Shown here one piece after another: positions 43,201 through 53,790 of a DNA stretch of 64,000 bases. The notes under the pieces are model-generated. The model had not been told where the DNA came from. It did no database searches and worked only from the letters and a program-made list of their open reading frames with translations. Positions within the stretch are counted from its first letter, which is position 1, and the number at the start of each line of letters is the position of its first letter. A program made the translations under genes and the position numbers. The DNA is taken from the NCBI GenBank assembly GCA_964017185.1, contig OZ024875.1:51331895-51395894 (forward strand). The letters run 5' to 3'. This DNA is from Rugalucina vietnamica. Taxonomy: Eukaryota > Mollusca > Bivalvia > Lucinida > Lucinidae.

Positions 43201-45990
43201 ATCAGATGTGTTCAATATTCTTCGATTGCATCCCGATTATAAGTACACTAGAAAAGAATATCATTGGCTAACAAGAAAACGATTTTGTAAAAATGCTCCA
43301 TACTCGATAAAAAGGTATGTAAGAGTAGAATAGGTTTTATTTTAGGGGCAGTGGAAGTAGCATAGGGGGCTCTTTAGCGGCCACGATATCATATAATTTC
43401 AAATAATGACAAAGTAAATCGGCAAGATGACAATGCTGGTCTCAGCATTTTAAAGTCTTCAAAATTAAACAAAATGAACAATGATTTCTATAAAAAGAGC
43501 CGCCGCATGGAAAAACCAACAATCTGCATATGCGAAAACAAAGGCACAGATCAGCTTCACAGTAACTGCGAAGCTGATCAGTGCCTTTGTTTTCGCTACA
43601 CGGATAGTACAATTCCTCTAATTTCTAAATCCAAAATTTCCAGCCTCTTACCGGTTTGTGCCGGACCTGGTCAGAACCCAAATTGTTGGTTTTCTCACGC
43701 ACAGGCTCATAAAATATTCAGTTGCGGTTGTGGTCACTGAATGAAATATTGTGTGTAACACAATGACATACACATGTATGTAATTGTCAATCGACCATAT
43801 ACCATGCGAAAAATGTGATGTGAGTCTGCATGCTCAGATTTAACTTAGTCATGAGGTTGAGGGTGCATATTGGTGGGTCGGGCGCCCTACCCTGTGATGG
43901 CCTTGACGAAAAGATTTTCAGTTTACTTGGTTTTATCTCCATTGCTTTATCGACCACAATGTGATTTTTTTGCTCAAAGTTTCAGTGGTGTTCCTCGTAT
44001 TTCAAGAGACCTCTTGTTGCCATGCAGCATGTTGTATATGTGGAGTCCATCAATAGTGATTTCACCAGCTCCTGACCATTGCTTACATTTAACTTGTTAT
44101 ACAGTTGCGTTCAGTTATTAATATACCCCTGCGATATTCAGAAATAAATTGACAACTTTTCTTTTTTTGAACAATCGTCACTGGCAAGAAATGAACAACT
44201 GGATGAATTTGTTAATATAATGTGTTAATAATGAGTATTGAATATTTACAGAACAAATCATGAAACTGTATGATGAAATGCCAACCCACGTCATTCATAG
44301 CCATGGGTGACTCCACAGAGCTTTAAGACAAGCTTACCTCATGAAGGAACTCACTAGCCAGCTTTGGTCGTAAAATCGTCCTGGTAGAATATTAGTTTTC
44401 TTGCAGAAATAACACCGACATGCTTTGTTTTATATTGTAACAACCGCTTTACTACGAAATGCTAAAATGTATAATGAATGAAAATCAGGGTGTAACTTTG
44501 CAAAAAGTGATCATAAAGACACCGTATTTTCAGCCTTAGCACAAATGGTTTTTCTTTCAGAAATTACAAATATAATTACAATCCGTTAACCATGATTCCT
44601 TGTGGAATCTTTGAAACTCGAATATCAGCGAATTTTGTGTTAAAAATTTGGCTCCATATGTTATGTAATATACAAGTTTTATATACAGAGTAAATATTTA
44701 TACTCATACTCAACACAATATAAACAAAAACAAGAAAAGTTGTCAATTTATTTCTGAATATCGCAGTGGTATATAAAATAACCGAACGCACCTGTATTTA
44801 TCGTTGGTCGTGTTGCTATAACATACATGTACATGTACAATATAACCTGAGCATTATGAACAAATTTTATATATGGTATGTTTTTATGCTACGTACTGTA
44901 TATGTTTACACCCAGAAATTATTTAAATGGGTTGATAGGAACTTTTTGTTTTTGATAGGATCATTTTTTCTAAGTTCTTGTGAGAATTGGCCATTTATTA
45001 TCAATAACACAAGGAACAATTCAATAGCCATATTGATGAATTGGAAGACAAAATTGAAAATTTGATTCATCAGAAAAACATGTCCGTATAATGTATACCC
45101 CCTCAAACCCCTTATTTTTGCTCCAAAACATAGATTGTGGGTACTCGGCGAGGCGGTTCTAACGTATACCCACAATCTATGTTTTGAGCAAAAATAAGAA
45201 AAATATCAAAATTTTTCTGATGAAATTTTCATTTTTTAAAACGGAAAAAAATCTCTGTATATTGCATGGGCAAGTTTTCGTAATGTGTTTTCAGGGGATA
45301 TACTAACACAAGTAGTTTCGACTGGTATACAGGAATGGTTGGAAAGCCTTTAGCTAATATTCGAGGTCATGTTCAACATGCGATAACAGGTAGGCACTGT
45401 AGGGGGCCATTGTTCTTTAACCCATATTTGACGAATGGATTTTCCCATCATTATCATTTGGGTGAGTCCACTTTCATTTTTAGGGGCATCAGGAGTGATT
45501 TTTAACTTTTATTCAATTTTTCGATGAAAATTCTCTAAGCAAACAGAATAGCCCCAGATGGGACGCCGCGTTCTGCGGCGTCACATCTGGGGCTATACTG
45601 TTTGCCTATGTCCCACAAAAGGGACGTCAGGCTTAAATGAGTTAAAGACTATCTATAAAGCGTAGGAAACGATACAGATGGATTTCAAATCCTTACACGG
45701 GAAAAAAATGAAAATTCTAGAGATATAGCATGAAATAAAACAATACGGATGAAGAGCAAGATCACTGCAGTTTACTCAGCAAAATGCCCATCTGGCTAGC
45801 TTCAAGCATTGATGCAATTACCGTATTCGTTCTAATTAGCGCATATGCTCAAAATGCGCACACCCTGATCACTTTTGGAAAATATGTTTGACTGGAATAT
45901 AGGTTTTTGGCACCAATTTAACACATTAATACAGTAAATGCCGCTTTGAACCTTAACATCAAATATGTCCGATTTATATTTTGCAACGAT

Positions 45991-46038
<48 letters not shown>

Positions 46039-46703
46039 CGTAGTTTGCATTTATTAGAATATTACGATATTTTTTTTATAACCCTAAATTTAGGTAATTT
46101 TTGGATGTTGGGCGCTAATAAGAACGAATACGACGGTAAAGAAATGACAGTGTTAAACATCAACTAAATCTAAATCTTAATCACACAAACTGGTTTCGTG
46201 ATAGGTGATTTAAGCCCCTCCACCATGTGGCAGAATAACTACTGGCCATTTATTGACGACAACTCTCTCCCTCTGGAACCAACGTTTACAACTGCTGATT
46301 TTATCTACCATCTAAACAACAAAACTAAGATTATTGCCATTCTTCGGAATCCTATAGACAGGTATTATTGGGCAGCTGTTTTATCAATGGACATTGACGC
46401 TTAAGAAATGCTTCATTTTTCTTTGTAATGCTACTGCTCATTTTTTTTTTTATAATTGTAACCTGGGCTTTTTATAAAAGACAATTCGAAACCTGAACTA
46501 CTTTGCTTCTAACGATTAGATAAAGTGTGCAGAAACAGTAAGAATTTTAAAAACCGGCCCCGATAGTGTAATGGTTAGAGTCAAACCAAAGCCGTTAAGA
46601 AGCTACCTTGCTTGGCACACAGCATTATAAGGCAAGCACTGACTGTATTCACTAGAGGACCTTATGAAAGATTGGTAATTATGCTAATACGTTATCCTCG
46701 TAA

Positions 46704-46752
<49 letters not shown>

Positions 46753-49613
46753 CTTTATTCTGGGTACACTTTCTTTGATCATACACGGCGAAAAGGGCCA
46801 AAAGAGTTTCATCAAGATGTCATCAAAAGCATAAATTATTTCACTAACTGTATGGAGATGTATTCAGTTAGGAGCTGTGTTTACATATCGGGAAGCCAAA
46901 TGACAGCAGAATTACCGGTAAGCAGCTTTACCGGTGAGCAACATAACCGGTAAGCTATCTCAAGTAAAATTCTTTTGAGCTCGGTCTTACACAAATCAGT
47001 CCAAACAATTCATAGTAAATGGGACAAGCTAGAAGCTAAATGGAATGACTAAGATGCCCTACAAATGACAGCTCGGCCAAGTTGTGTTGCAAAGTATTAA
47101 TTATACTTCGGTATTTGAATTTAAGAATTAATTTATTTGAATAAAAATAAAACTGAGATCCTTTAAGAGCAGTGAACACTATCAATGAGAAAAGAGATGG
47201 GCCATACCGCGGTTTCGGCTACTGAAGCCTCTTCAGTGACCCTTTAGATTCGGCAAAAAAAGGAGCCAAAGAGAAATACTGTGATTCTGCAACTCAACTT
47301 TCAACAAGATTGTCGATACAATGACTAGTATTAAGTATTATCCAAAGAGAGCCAAATATATAGAACGTTGTTTAAAGAAAATGAATCTAAACTGATGATG
47401 ACGTTTTGATTTCTCAGAATACACTCGCTGATCTCAAAGGACCAAAAGGAAAATATAATCTGCATAAAAATATGGATGAACTCGCTTTTGTCTGTTCAAG
47501 ATAGTTCTGCTGTGGATTATCTTTATGCTGCCTTCTGTTGTACATGCGTTGACGTTGGCCGAATGGTTACCTTGCTGGGAAAAAGCTAGTCATCTTGCTC
47601 TTCATGCGTGCTGTTAGATAGTCTTGCGTCTAACTCATTGAATTGTCCTTTCTTTCCCATCTGGTGTTTGGGATTTTAAATGTGGGTAAAACTGGGATAT
47701 GAAGGGGTATACTTATTTTTGATCCAAAACTCAGATTGTTGCCTCAGGCAAGGCGGTCATCAGGGAAGCATCTCCGTGGAACTGAACCCCTTCAAACCTA
47801 TACTTATATAGTAAAATTGAGGTTTGACGGGGTCAAGAAAAAAATCAATAATTGATGTAATTATGTAATTTAAATATCAAAAATGCAAAATTCTAACAAA
47901 AATCCATATAATAAACCATTATGGTAAATATTTGTAAAATTAAAATTTAGTTCATAAATAGATATTTAATATGTAATTAAAAGTAATTCCCAAATAATCA
48001 TGGAGAAGTTTCCGTAATGTACCCATAATCTCTGCTTTGAGCAAAAATATTAAAAATATCAATATTTTCAATTTTACACCTGAAAATAAAAACATAATCT
48101 CTGAATATTGCATGGGCAAGTTTTCGAAATGCAACTTTATTTATTTATTAATTTATTTATTTATTTCAGGTACGACTCCACGTTGGTCTTTATTATATAC
48201 ACCTGCTTGAGTGGTATCGAGTCTTCCCAAGAGATCAAGTTCTGATCCTACGACTGGAAGATTATACGCAGGACCGGACAAACTTTGCCCTAAAAATATA
48301 TGATTTTCTTGAGCTAAGTATGTAGATTTCCACCTAAGCTCAATGGCAGATTAAAAGGTTCCGCATGGTTTGCTCCAACCCAAACCAGACCAATGTCAAT
48401 GCCAAAATTTAATGTAAAGACTAGTGAACCACACCCAGTTACTGAGACTTGATATACTTTCGAATGCTTTCATACAAGTATGTGGCTTATAGCCCTTGGT
48501 ATATGACAAGCAACTCCCCGAGTTGAAATGTGGACAATAAAAAGGTACATGATCAGGAAAAGGCGCAATCAGAAAGAAATTCACACTCCAAATACCGAGG
48601 TGTGAAAAACTAAATTGACAATTAGGTACGAATACTTAGAAAACATATCGTAAGCCGAGTGAGCAGCTATTTCCCAATAGGCGGCCACTCAGTTACCGGA
48701 ACTTAACTAAAATTATGAAAACGTACATAAGGTTTAAACAGCACAAAATTCGACTCCAGAACACAAAACAAATATAGCCACAGCAGAAGTATCGCCTTGG
48801 AACGATCAGTAATATAAAATTACTGTGGGACTTAAATCGATTTTACCTCACCCTCATCTTCTGCATTGATTCACAGCATTTAGTAAGTTGTTCGGTCCTG
48901 TGATGAATCTCTAACTAGTCAATGAATCATCAGAAAAAAACAAATAAATCATGTTAACCACCATGATGAACCAAAAACGAGGACTCAGAAATTCAGTAAC
49001 GATGAAGATCCCTGAGCGCCGAATAACTTACTGAAATCCGTAGCAAAACAAGAACACCAGTTAAACCCCGGTGGATCAAGCAACAGCCAAGAAGCTCCGG
49101 CTCCATCCAACTAAAATGAATAGCTTTATGTCGGGGCCAGCATAGCGTCTGACGCCCGACCCACCGGGGTGTAATTAAAAAGACGTTTTAATATTATAAC
49201 ATGCCCCCGTAATGTGTACCCCTTATTATGAGGCCGATATTTCAAGTAATTGCATTATAAATGAGCCACCTCATGGGAAAACCAACAATCTGCATAGGTG
49301 TTTGTACATGCTGGTTTGTGTCGGACCTGTTCGGAAACCACATTTTTGGTTTTCCCACGAGGCGGCTTTAATTATATGGACATTTTATCATAATGCCGGA
49401 CCTTTTGTTTTAGGAAATCTGTCAGAGAAGGAAGACACTCATTTTAAAGCTATATCCAACGGTTCATTTCACGCCAACACTAACAAACATCCGAACTACA
49501 AGAAAACAATGTTGGAAGAAACAAGATACTTGTTGTACGCATTTTATAAACCATTCAATCAGGCGCTTGCACAATTACTAGCAGATCCTGGGTTTGATTA
49601 TGGGCCATACTGA
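39863..49613 (+). CDS. CHST15-like: Carbohydrate sulfotransferase 15-like (whole gene, seven coding exons)
   Basis: Golgi type II membrane enzyme expected to transfer sulfate from PAPS to a glycosaminoglycan or related sugar; in vertebrates CHST15 makes the 6-O-sulfate of GalNAc-4-sulfate in chondroitin. Exons: 39863-40273, 43091-43314, 45295-45389, 46205-46361, 46752-46917, 48170-48317 and 49414-49613. All introns are GT-AG, the phases agree, and the sum is 1401 nt (466 residues). A transmembrane anchor is at about 20-37. The 5'-phosphosulfate loop PKSGT is at 170-174. The 3'-phosphate motif ILRNPIDRLYS is at 289-299 (key R291 and S299). The human enzyme is longer, mostly in its stem. AATAAA lies at 49706. 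A paralogue of the same family would look alike, so the acceptor sugar is not inferred. Confidence 0.85.
40279..40525 (+). mobile_element. HP MITE, forward copy at the CHST exon 1 donor
   Basis: Starts CATTACGAAAACATGCCCAT at intron base 6 and ends GGACATGTTTGCTTGATG. The hairpin is reduced to ATTGTGGGTACTGGTACCCA, so the CCGCCTCG stem is missing. Confidence 0.9.
40790..42571 (+). repeat. AGCTCACCTGAGC dispersed repeat, long forward copy
   Basis: From TTTAGCTCACCTGAGCCGAA to GGACCATTGGTCCTCTTG. It contains about four internal units of 350-450 bp, each with AAGATGGCCGCCATG or a variant, TATAAATAG, CCGGAAGACCTATGATTTTG or similar, and TATATAAATCATGAC. It occupies most of CHST intron 1. Confidence 0.85.
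42587..42990 (-). repeat. RT-element 3' arm, diverged solo fragment
   Basis: AAAGGTACAGGTAGGCAATG to GAACCTCTAACTAGTCAATG. It matches the first two thirds of the arm, and lies in CHST intron 1. Confidence 0.85.
43091..43314 (+). CDS. CHST15-like: CHST exon 2: PAPS-binding loop
   Basis: Residues 138-212. CWYSTDQRLHCLPFFLLIG leads into APKSGTSDVFNILRLHPDY, the 5'-phosphosulfate-binding strand, loop and helix, then KEYHWLTRKRF. The acceptor is CTTATTTTAG and the donor AAAAG before GTATGT, phase 2. Confidence 0.9.
43498..43709. mobile_element. MITE with GAGCCGCCTCATG-type termini in CHST intron 2
   Basis: GAGCCGCCGCATGGAAAAAC to GGTTTTCTCACGCACAGGCTC. The internal hairpin is CAGCTTCACAGTAACTGCGA followed by AGCTGATCAG. 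Confidence 0.85.
44104..44796. mobile_element. 0.7 kb element with TIRs of about 60 bp in CHST intron 2
   Basis: TGCGTTCAGTTATTAATATA, CCCCTGCGATATTCAGAAAT and AAATTGACAACTTTTC on the left are mirrored by GAAAAGTTGTCAATTT, ATTTCTGAATATCGCAGTGG and TAACCGAACGCA on the right. No coding sequence. Confidence 0.75.
45068..45285 (-). mobile_element. HP MITE, reverse copy abutting CHST exon 3
   Basis: CATCAGAAAAACATGTCCGT to CAAGTTTTCGTAATG. A deletion removes the TATA-like part and one side of the hairpin stem. The element ends nine bases before exon 3. Confidence 0.9.
45295..45389 (+). CDS. CHST15-like: CHST exon 3
   Basis: Residues 212-244. The exon reads GYTNTSSFDWYTGMVGKPLA, then NIRGHVQHAITG. 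The acceptor is TGTTTTCAG directly after an HP MITE, and the donor is ACAG before GTAGGC, phase 1. The exon is too short for simple ORF finding but its phases fit exons 2 and 4. Confidence 0.8.
45539..45607. repeat. GC-rich 69 bp palindrome in CHST intron 3
   Basis: GCAAACAGAATAGCCCCAGA and TGGGACGCCGCG are answered by CGCGGCGT-like CTGCGGCGTCACA and TCTGGGGCTATACTGTTTGC around a TTC turn. Confidence 0.9.
45831..46136. mobile_element. MITE with CCGTATTCGTTCTA termini, copy 2
   Basis: CCGTATTCGTTCTAATTAGC to GGCGCTAATAAGAACGAATA, with a 50 bp T tract inside (45986-46036). Located in CHST intron 3. Confidence 0.75.
46205..46361 (+). CDS. CHST15-like: CHST exon 4: 3'-phosphate-binding motif
   Basis: Residues 244-296. 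GDLSPSTMWQNNYWPF leads to TADFIYHLNNKTKIIAILRN and PIDR. R291 is the conserved PAPS contact. The acceptor is TTCGTGATAG (poor pyrimidine tract) and the donor ACAG before GTATTA, phase 2. Confidence 0.9.
46704..46749. repeat. (TTA)n microsatellite forming the CHST exon 5 acceptor tract
   Basis: Fifteen TTA units end two bases before CAG at the exon 5 border. Confidence 0.95.
46752..46917 (+). CDS. CHST15-like: CHST exon 5
   Basis: Residues 296-351. LYSGYTFFDHTRRKGPKEF follows the arginine of the 3'-phosphate motif and supplies S299, then HQDVIKSINYFTNCMEMYSV and SGSQMTAELP. The donor is CCG before GTAAGC, phase 0. Confidence 0.85.
47140..47480 (+). repeat. Direct repeat shared with 36750-37085
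   Basis: Same ordered words as the first copy, including ATACCGCGGTTTCGGCTACT. Located in CHST intron 5. Confidence 0.75.
47684..48131 (-). mobile_element. Decayed, rearranged HP MITE pair
   Basis: TAAAACTGGGATATGAAGGG and GCAAGGCGGTC are followed by a second start, CATCAGGGAAGCATCTCCGT. An AT-rich insert precedes TTTGAGCAAAAATATT and GGGCAAGTTTTCGAAATG. It looks like two overlapping copies. Confidence 0.65.
48170..48317 (+). CDS. CHST15-like: CHST exon 6
   Basis: Residues 352-401. VRLHVGLYYIHLLEWYRVFP, then DQVLILRLEDYTQDRTNFAL and YDFLEL. The LEWYRVFPRDQVLIL stretch is typical of the sulfotransferase fold. The acceptor is TTATTTATTTATTTCAG, within a TTTA repeat; the donor is GTATGT, phase 1. 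Confidence 0.85.
48540..49190 (-). repeat. RT-element 3' arm with the end of the RT gene, diverged
   Basis: AAAGGTACATGATCAGGAAA through GATGAAGATCCCTGAGCGCC and AACAGCCAAGAAGCTCCGGC, then GTCTGACGCCCGACCCACCG, which is antisense to the RT C-terminal RASD segment. It lies in CHST intron 6. Confidence 0.85.
49264..49369. mobile_element. Internally deleted GAGCCGCCTCATG-type MITE
   Basis: GAGCCACCTCATGGGAAAAC to GGTTTTCCCACGAGGCGGC, with the hairpin core removed. It ends about 45 bp before CHST exon 7. Confidence 0.8.
49414..49613 (+). CDS. CHST15-like: CHST exon 7: C-terminus
   Basis: Residues 401-466. RNLSEKEDTHFKAISNGSF, KHPNYKKTMLEETRYLLYAF and YKPFNQALAQLLADPGFDYG, then the stop. The ML-ETR-LL-FY-PFN-LA-LL pattern is the usual end of this sulfotransferase group. 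The acceptor is CCTTTTGTTTTAG. Confidence 0.9.
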
Positions 49614-49705
49614 CCTATGAACCATCTGTGAGGTTATAATCTAGACAAACACAAAATGTTTTATGACTATAATTGTGCTAGAGATGTATGTTTTGAGATG
49701 AAACA

Positions 49706-49711
49706 ATAAAT
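49706..49711 (+). terminator. Polyadenylation signal of the CHST gene
   Basis: AATAAA about 93 bases after the stop codon, followed by a T-rich stretch. Confidence 0.7.
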
Positions 49712-49851
49712 TATTGTAATTTATTTACAGCCCCTATTAGACAGTAAATTAACAGAAAGGTTTCTGGTGTCTTGCCCTGGGATCTGGACCTCCAACACAT
49801 ACTGGGGCCGGCAACCAACAAACCCTTATTGTAGCCCAATTAGCAAGTCTC

Positions 49852-50010
49852 GCGGCGAGGCGGTTCAAGTCTAGCGAGTACATGTAGCCACAATTTATGT
49901 TTTGAAGCAAAAATAAGAAAATAATTAATAGGTAATGTATACCCCAGTTTTACTTTATAAACGTAGGGTATAAGTGTGTATGTATGCCGCAAATATGTTA
50001 GGATCTCCTT
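49852..50010 (+). mobile_element. HP MITE, decayed right half
   Basis: GGCGAGGCGGTTCAAGTCTA, CCACAATTTATGTTTTGAAG, ACTTTATAAACGTAGGGTAT and GCCGCAAATATGTTAGGAT. Confidence 0.7.
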
Positions 50011-50214
50011 TCTATGGACGTCGTCAACATCTGGAAATATATATAAGACGTCATATGACGGTGATGTTATCCAGCGATTTACTTCGTATAATAAAGGCAT
50101 TTGACCTGGCACATGAGTATTAAGACATTTGCTTGATTGTGTACATGCACTTCTACTTCTCACAAAGTGTGAAAACGTTTATCACTTACATAATACTTTT
50201 ATTATTTGTCTTAG

Positions 50215-50493
50215 CATCAGGAAAACATGTCCGTGAAGCGTCTACCACCTTAAACCCCACTTTTATATAGCAAAACTGGGGTTCGCAGGGGTATACCTAT
50301 TTTTCTTATTTTTGCTCCAAAACATAGATTGTGGGTACTCGTTAGAACCGCCTCTGCGAGGCGGTTCTAACTTGTGCCCACAATCTATGTTTTGAGCAAA
50401 AATAAGAAAAATATCGCACTTTTTCAGCTGAAAATTTTAAATTCTTAAAGCTCGAAAATTCTCTGTTTATTGCATGGGCAAGTTTTCGTAATG
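50215..50493 (-). mobile_element. HP MITE, reverse copy
   Basis: CATCAGGAAAACATGTCCGT to GGGCAAGTTTTCGTAATG, with an intact hairpin. Confidence 0.9.
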
Positions 50494-50589
50494 GCATATA
50501 CATGCAGAACATAAAAAAAACGTGTTATTATTTTGAAAGCAATAGAATTATTCTTAAGAAAGGGGACTGATCATACCGAGAATCTCATC

Positions 50590-51675
50590 GTTGCCGTTGT
50601 TGTTTTCGGGAAGTTTTGTAGCCTATGCTCTGAAAGTTGATAGATACATGCAAAATATTGAGCTAAAAAGGTTTGTGAGTATTCAAGATCAAGGCCATTT
50701 CTTGACCTTGGCCAAAGGTCATTTACATATTAAATATATAACTTATTTTTTAAGAAAGCGCTTGACCAAACAAAGCCAAATTCTATATGCAGTATCCCAA
50801 GAAAGGGTAACCAAAGTATGTATAAATGGTCCAGGTCACGACCAATATAGCCGCCATTCCCATTATATGGTAAAATCCTTAAAAATCTTCTTCTCTGGAA
50901 AGGTGGACCGATTTCAATGGAACTTGTTATGTAGTATCGGGGACTCTGGCACATCATAGTTTGTATAAATCATGACCTTTGGTTGACAATGACCTTACAG
51001 CAAGGTCAATTTTGGTCATGTAAAAAAAGTGAAAACATTGGATTTTTCACGAAGTTTTGTCGCCTGTGATCTGAAAGTTGGTAGATACAGACGACATATT
51101 GAGCTAATGTAGTTGTGTGAGTATTCAAGGTCATGGTCATTTCTTGACCATAGCCAAAAGTCATTTACATATTAAATTTAAAACTTATTTTTCTCAGAAT
51201 TTCTCATAACAATCAAAGCCAAATTTTGTATATAGTAATCTTTGGAAGGGAGAAACAAAGTTTATGTAAATTGCCGAGGTCACATGACCAAGATGGCCAC
51301 CATGCTCATATATGGTAGAAACCTTAAAATCTTCTTCGCTGGAACCGGTGGACCTATTTCAATGAAACTTGGTATGTAGCATCGGGCACTCTCGCCCACC
51401 ATAGTTTGTATAAATCATAACCTTGGATTGACCTTGGCCTATTAAACATTAAGGTCATAGGTTTTTCAATATGAAAAAGTGGAAACACTGGATTTTTCAG
51501 AAAGTTTTGTAGCCTGTGACCTGAAAATTGGTTGAGATAGTTTACGGTGTTAATAATATTGTGAGTATTCGAGATCAAGTTTACTTTTTACCTTGGCCAA
51601 TACGGCTTAGCAAAAGGTCATTCATCAAAGACCAAATCTGAAGTGAGCAATATCAGGACCATTGGTCCTCTGGTT
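50590..51675 (+). repeat. AGCTCACCTGAGC dispersed repeat, diverged forward copy
   Basis: Three internal units with TCTTGACCTTGGCCAAAGGT, AAATGGTCCAGGTCA, GACCAAGATGGCCACCATG and TATAAATCATGACC; ends GGACCATTGGTCCTCTGG. The left terminus is missing. Confidence 0.8.
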
Positions 51676-51904
51676 ATCATTTTAATCGCATTACTCAGTT
51701 ATAAACTGTATGTTTATATGTCAGTTTCATCTTTCTCTAAATTATTACACCGTAGCAGGCAATATTTAACCTAGGATTTTCCCTGAAATATCGAGCAGTA
51801 CAGTGTATATTACCGACCGTTTTTATACGAGAATATTTATAATTATTGTCTGTCTCGCTTTCGTGCTGTCACGGGAATATGTAACATCGTACATTTTAAT
51901 TAGA

Positions 51905-52227
51905 CATCAGGAAAACAAGTCCGTGCAATGAATACTTCCTTATACCCCACTTTTATACAGCAAAACTGGGGTTTGCAGGGGGTATACATATTTTTCTTAT
52001 TTTTGCTCCAAAACATAGATTGTGGTTACTCGTTAGAACCGCCTCGGCGAGGCGGTTCTAACTTGTAACTCGTTACAAGGCGGTTCTAACGAGGCGGTTC
52101 TAACTTGTACCCACAATCTATGTTTTGAGCAAAAATAAGAAAAATATCGATTTTTTTTCAGCTGAAAAGTTTCAATTTTTAAAGCTAATAAAATATCTGT
52201 TTATTAAATGGGCGTGTTTTCCTAATG
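51905..52227 (-). mobile_element. HP MITE, reverse copy with an enlarged hairpin
   Basis: CATCAGGAAAACAAGTCCGT to GGGCGTGTTTTCCTAATG. The GGCGGTTCTAAC arm is present three times, so the stem-loop grew by local duplication. Confidence 0.9.
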
Positions 52228-52415
52228 AATACCGTTGTGGCATAATCATTAGAAAGAATGTCTACTCTCTTTCCACAGAAATGCCGGTTGTGGCCATAAT
52301 AGAAGTACATTTATAGACAAGGGCGTTGTTACATCGTGTTTTCTGAAATGACCTTGGACATTTTAACTAAATCTTATGCTAGACACTATAAATTGATTTC
52401 CCTTTAACGTTCGGT

Positions 52416-52680
52416 TACAGACGCTTTTTCGTGAAGGCCTTTCGAAACTAGAATTTTATGGTGACTTGGTTTACAAATATAAGAAACCTATAGGAAGTAC
52501 TGATTTTTCTCAACAGAGTAGAATAATCATTATACGTTATAAATGTATAGGATAAACCTTAAATTTGATGCGACAGTCTGCAAGCTTAGTTTTTTATCCA
52601 ATCGTGGTTGATTACTATGCTTTTTTTCTTTGATTGGACGCCGGTGGGTAGGGCGTCAGACTCTATGATGGCCCCGACTT
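52416..52680 (+). pseudogene. RT-element fragment: decayed C-terminal coding end
   Basis: GAATTTTATGGTGACTTGGT, TGCGACAGTCTGCAAGCTTA and GGGCGTCAGACTCTATGATG match the 60.8-61.1 kb copy. The frame is broken and the rest of the RT is absent. It continues into a 3' arm. Confidence 0.85.
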
Positions 52681-53790
52681 AAAGCTGTACATTTTGGTTG
52701 AACCGCAGCTTCATACCTGTTGTTTTTGGTCTACAAGATTTCAACTAGTGTTTTGTCTTGTTACGTGCCAGGCGTAACTAGAAGATTAAGGAAACCAACA
52801 AGTTGGTTAGCCAGCAACAAGCTTTGTTTAAAATTTAACAAATTTATTTAGAAGTGATTTAACCAGTAATTACATGTGAAACAATCAAAAGCATATATAC
52901 AATCAAACAAAAATGAATGTACAATACCTTTCAAGATGTTAATTCCCTTAAAGAATGTCTGAATGTCCCTCAGAATTTTTTAACACAAGTCTGTATCAGT
53001 TTCTGATCCCAAGAATTAAAGTTTGTTTCAAAATAGCACTATGTCCCAATCCAGAATCGAATATCACAAAGTAATCCAAGAATAAGTTTAAATTCCAGTA
53101 AGATAGATTTTGACTTCTTAATAGTAACAGTACCCAAAGATTGTCCTTATGAAAATTTGTAGCCCTTATATAGCACTGAGGAACATTCAGGATTCTTCCA
53201 GCAAATTCTATGATATCATATACTAAAAATAACAAGTTGTTTACCAAAATTTAATGTTTTGGAATATTCTAGAGAGGCCATTATCCTTTCAGAAAATTCC
53301 ACAATATTCTTTTGACATAAAAAAAAAAATTCTAGAAGATTCTACATCTTTGGTTCTTCCAGATTTTTCCGTCAAAGAACAATTTGAAATTTCTAGAAAA
53401 TTCTGAAGTAAACAACCTGTTTATGTCCAATATCTGGGACACTAAAAGTAAATAATTGCTAAGGACAACAAGTAAACATCATATGTATAACATCATACTT
53501 TCCTGGGCATACTCCCTTGGGAAGTTTACCAGTACTGAATGCACATCTTTCAACAAGTAACTGTCATACATAACAGTCTTTTGCTCCAGATTTTCAATTT
53601 GGTTGTCTGGCTTTCCATGGCTCTCCAACTGCCGGGCAGCTTACTGTATCTGTGAGTCCTCGTTTGTCTGTCCGTGTTGATTAATTGACTAGTTAGAGAT
53701 TCACTACGAGGGCCGAACAACCACTGCAGAAGCTGAGGGTAGGGTCAGGTGCCTGCAAAAATATTTAAGCTTCTCAGTAATCTTACTGAT
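52681..53790 (+). repeat. RT-element 3' arm interrupted by a solo LTR
   Basis: Arm parts 52681-52760 and 53576 to about 53790 (TTTTGCTCCAGATTTTCAAT, CCACTGCAGAAGCTGAGGGT) are contiguous once the LTR is removed. Weaker similarity continues to about 54030. Confidence 0.8.
52761..53575. mobile_element. Solo LTR (probably Gypsy-type) with 4 bp target duplication
   Basis: Begins TGTTACGTGCCAGGCGTAAC and ends CATACATAACA, giving TG...CA ends within a short inverted TGTTA/TAACA. GTCT flanks it on both sides (52757-52760 and 53576-53579). It is 815 bp with no internal coding region. TGTTACGTGCC starts are common in Gypsy LTRs, but the superfamily is inference. Confidence 0.8.

Noticed and set aside
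46556-46600. tRNA-like CCCCGATAGTGTAATGGTTA in CHST intron 4
   Set aside because: It resembles a box A, but no anticodon arm or box B follows; too little for a tRNA or SINE call.
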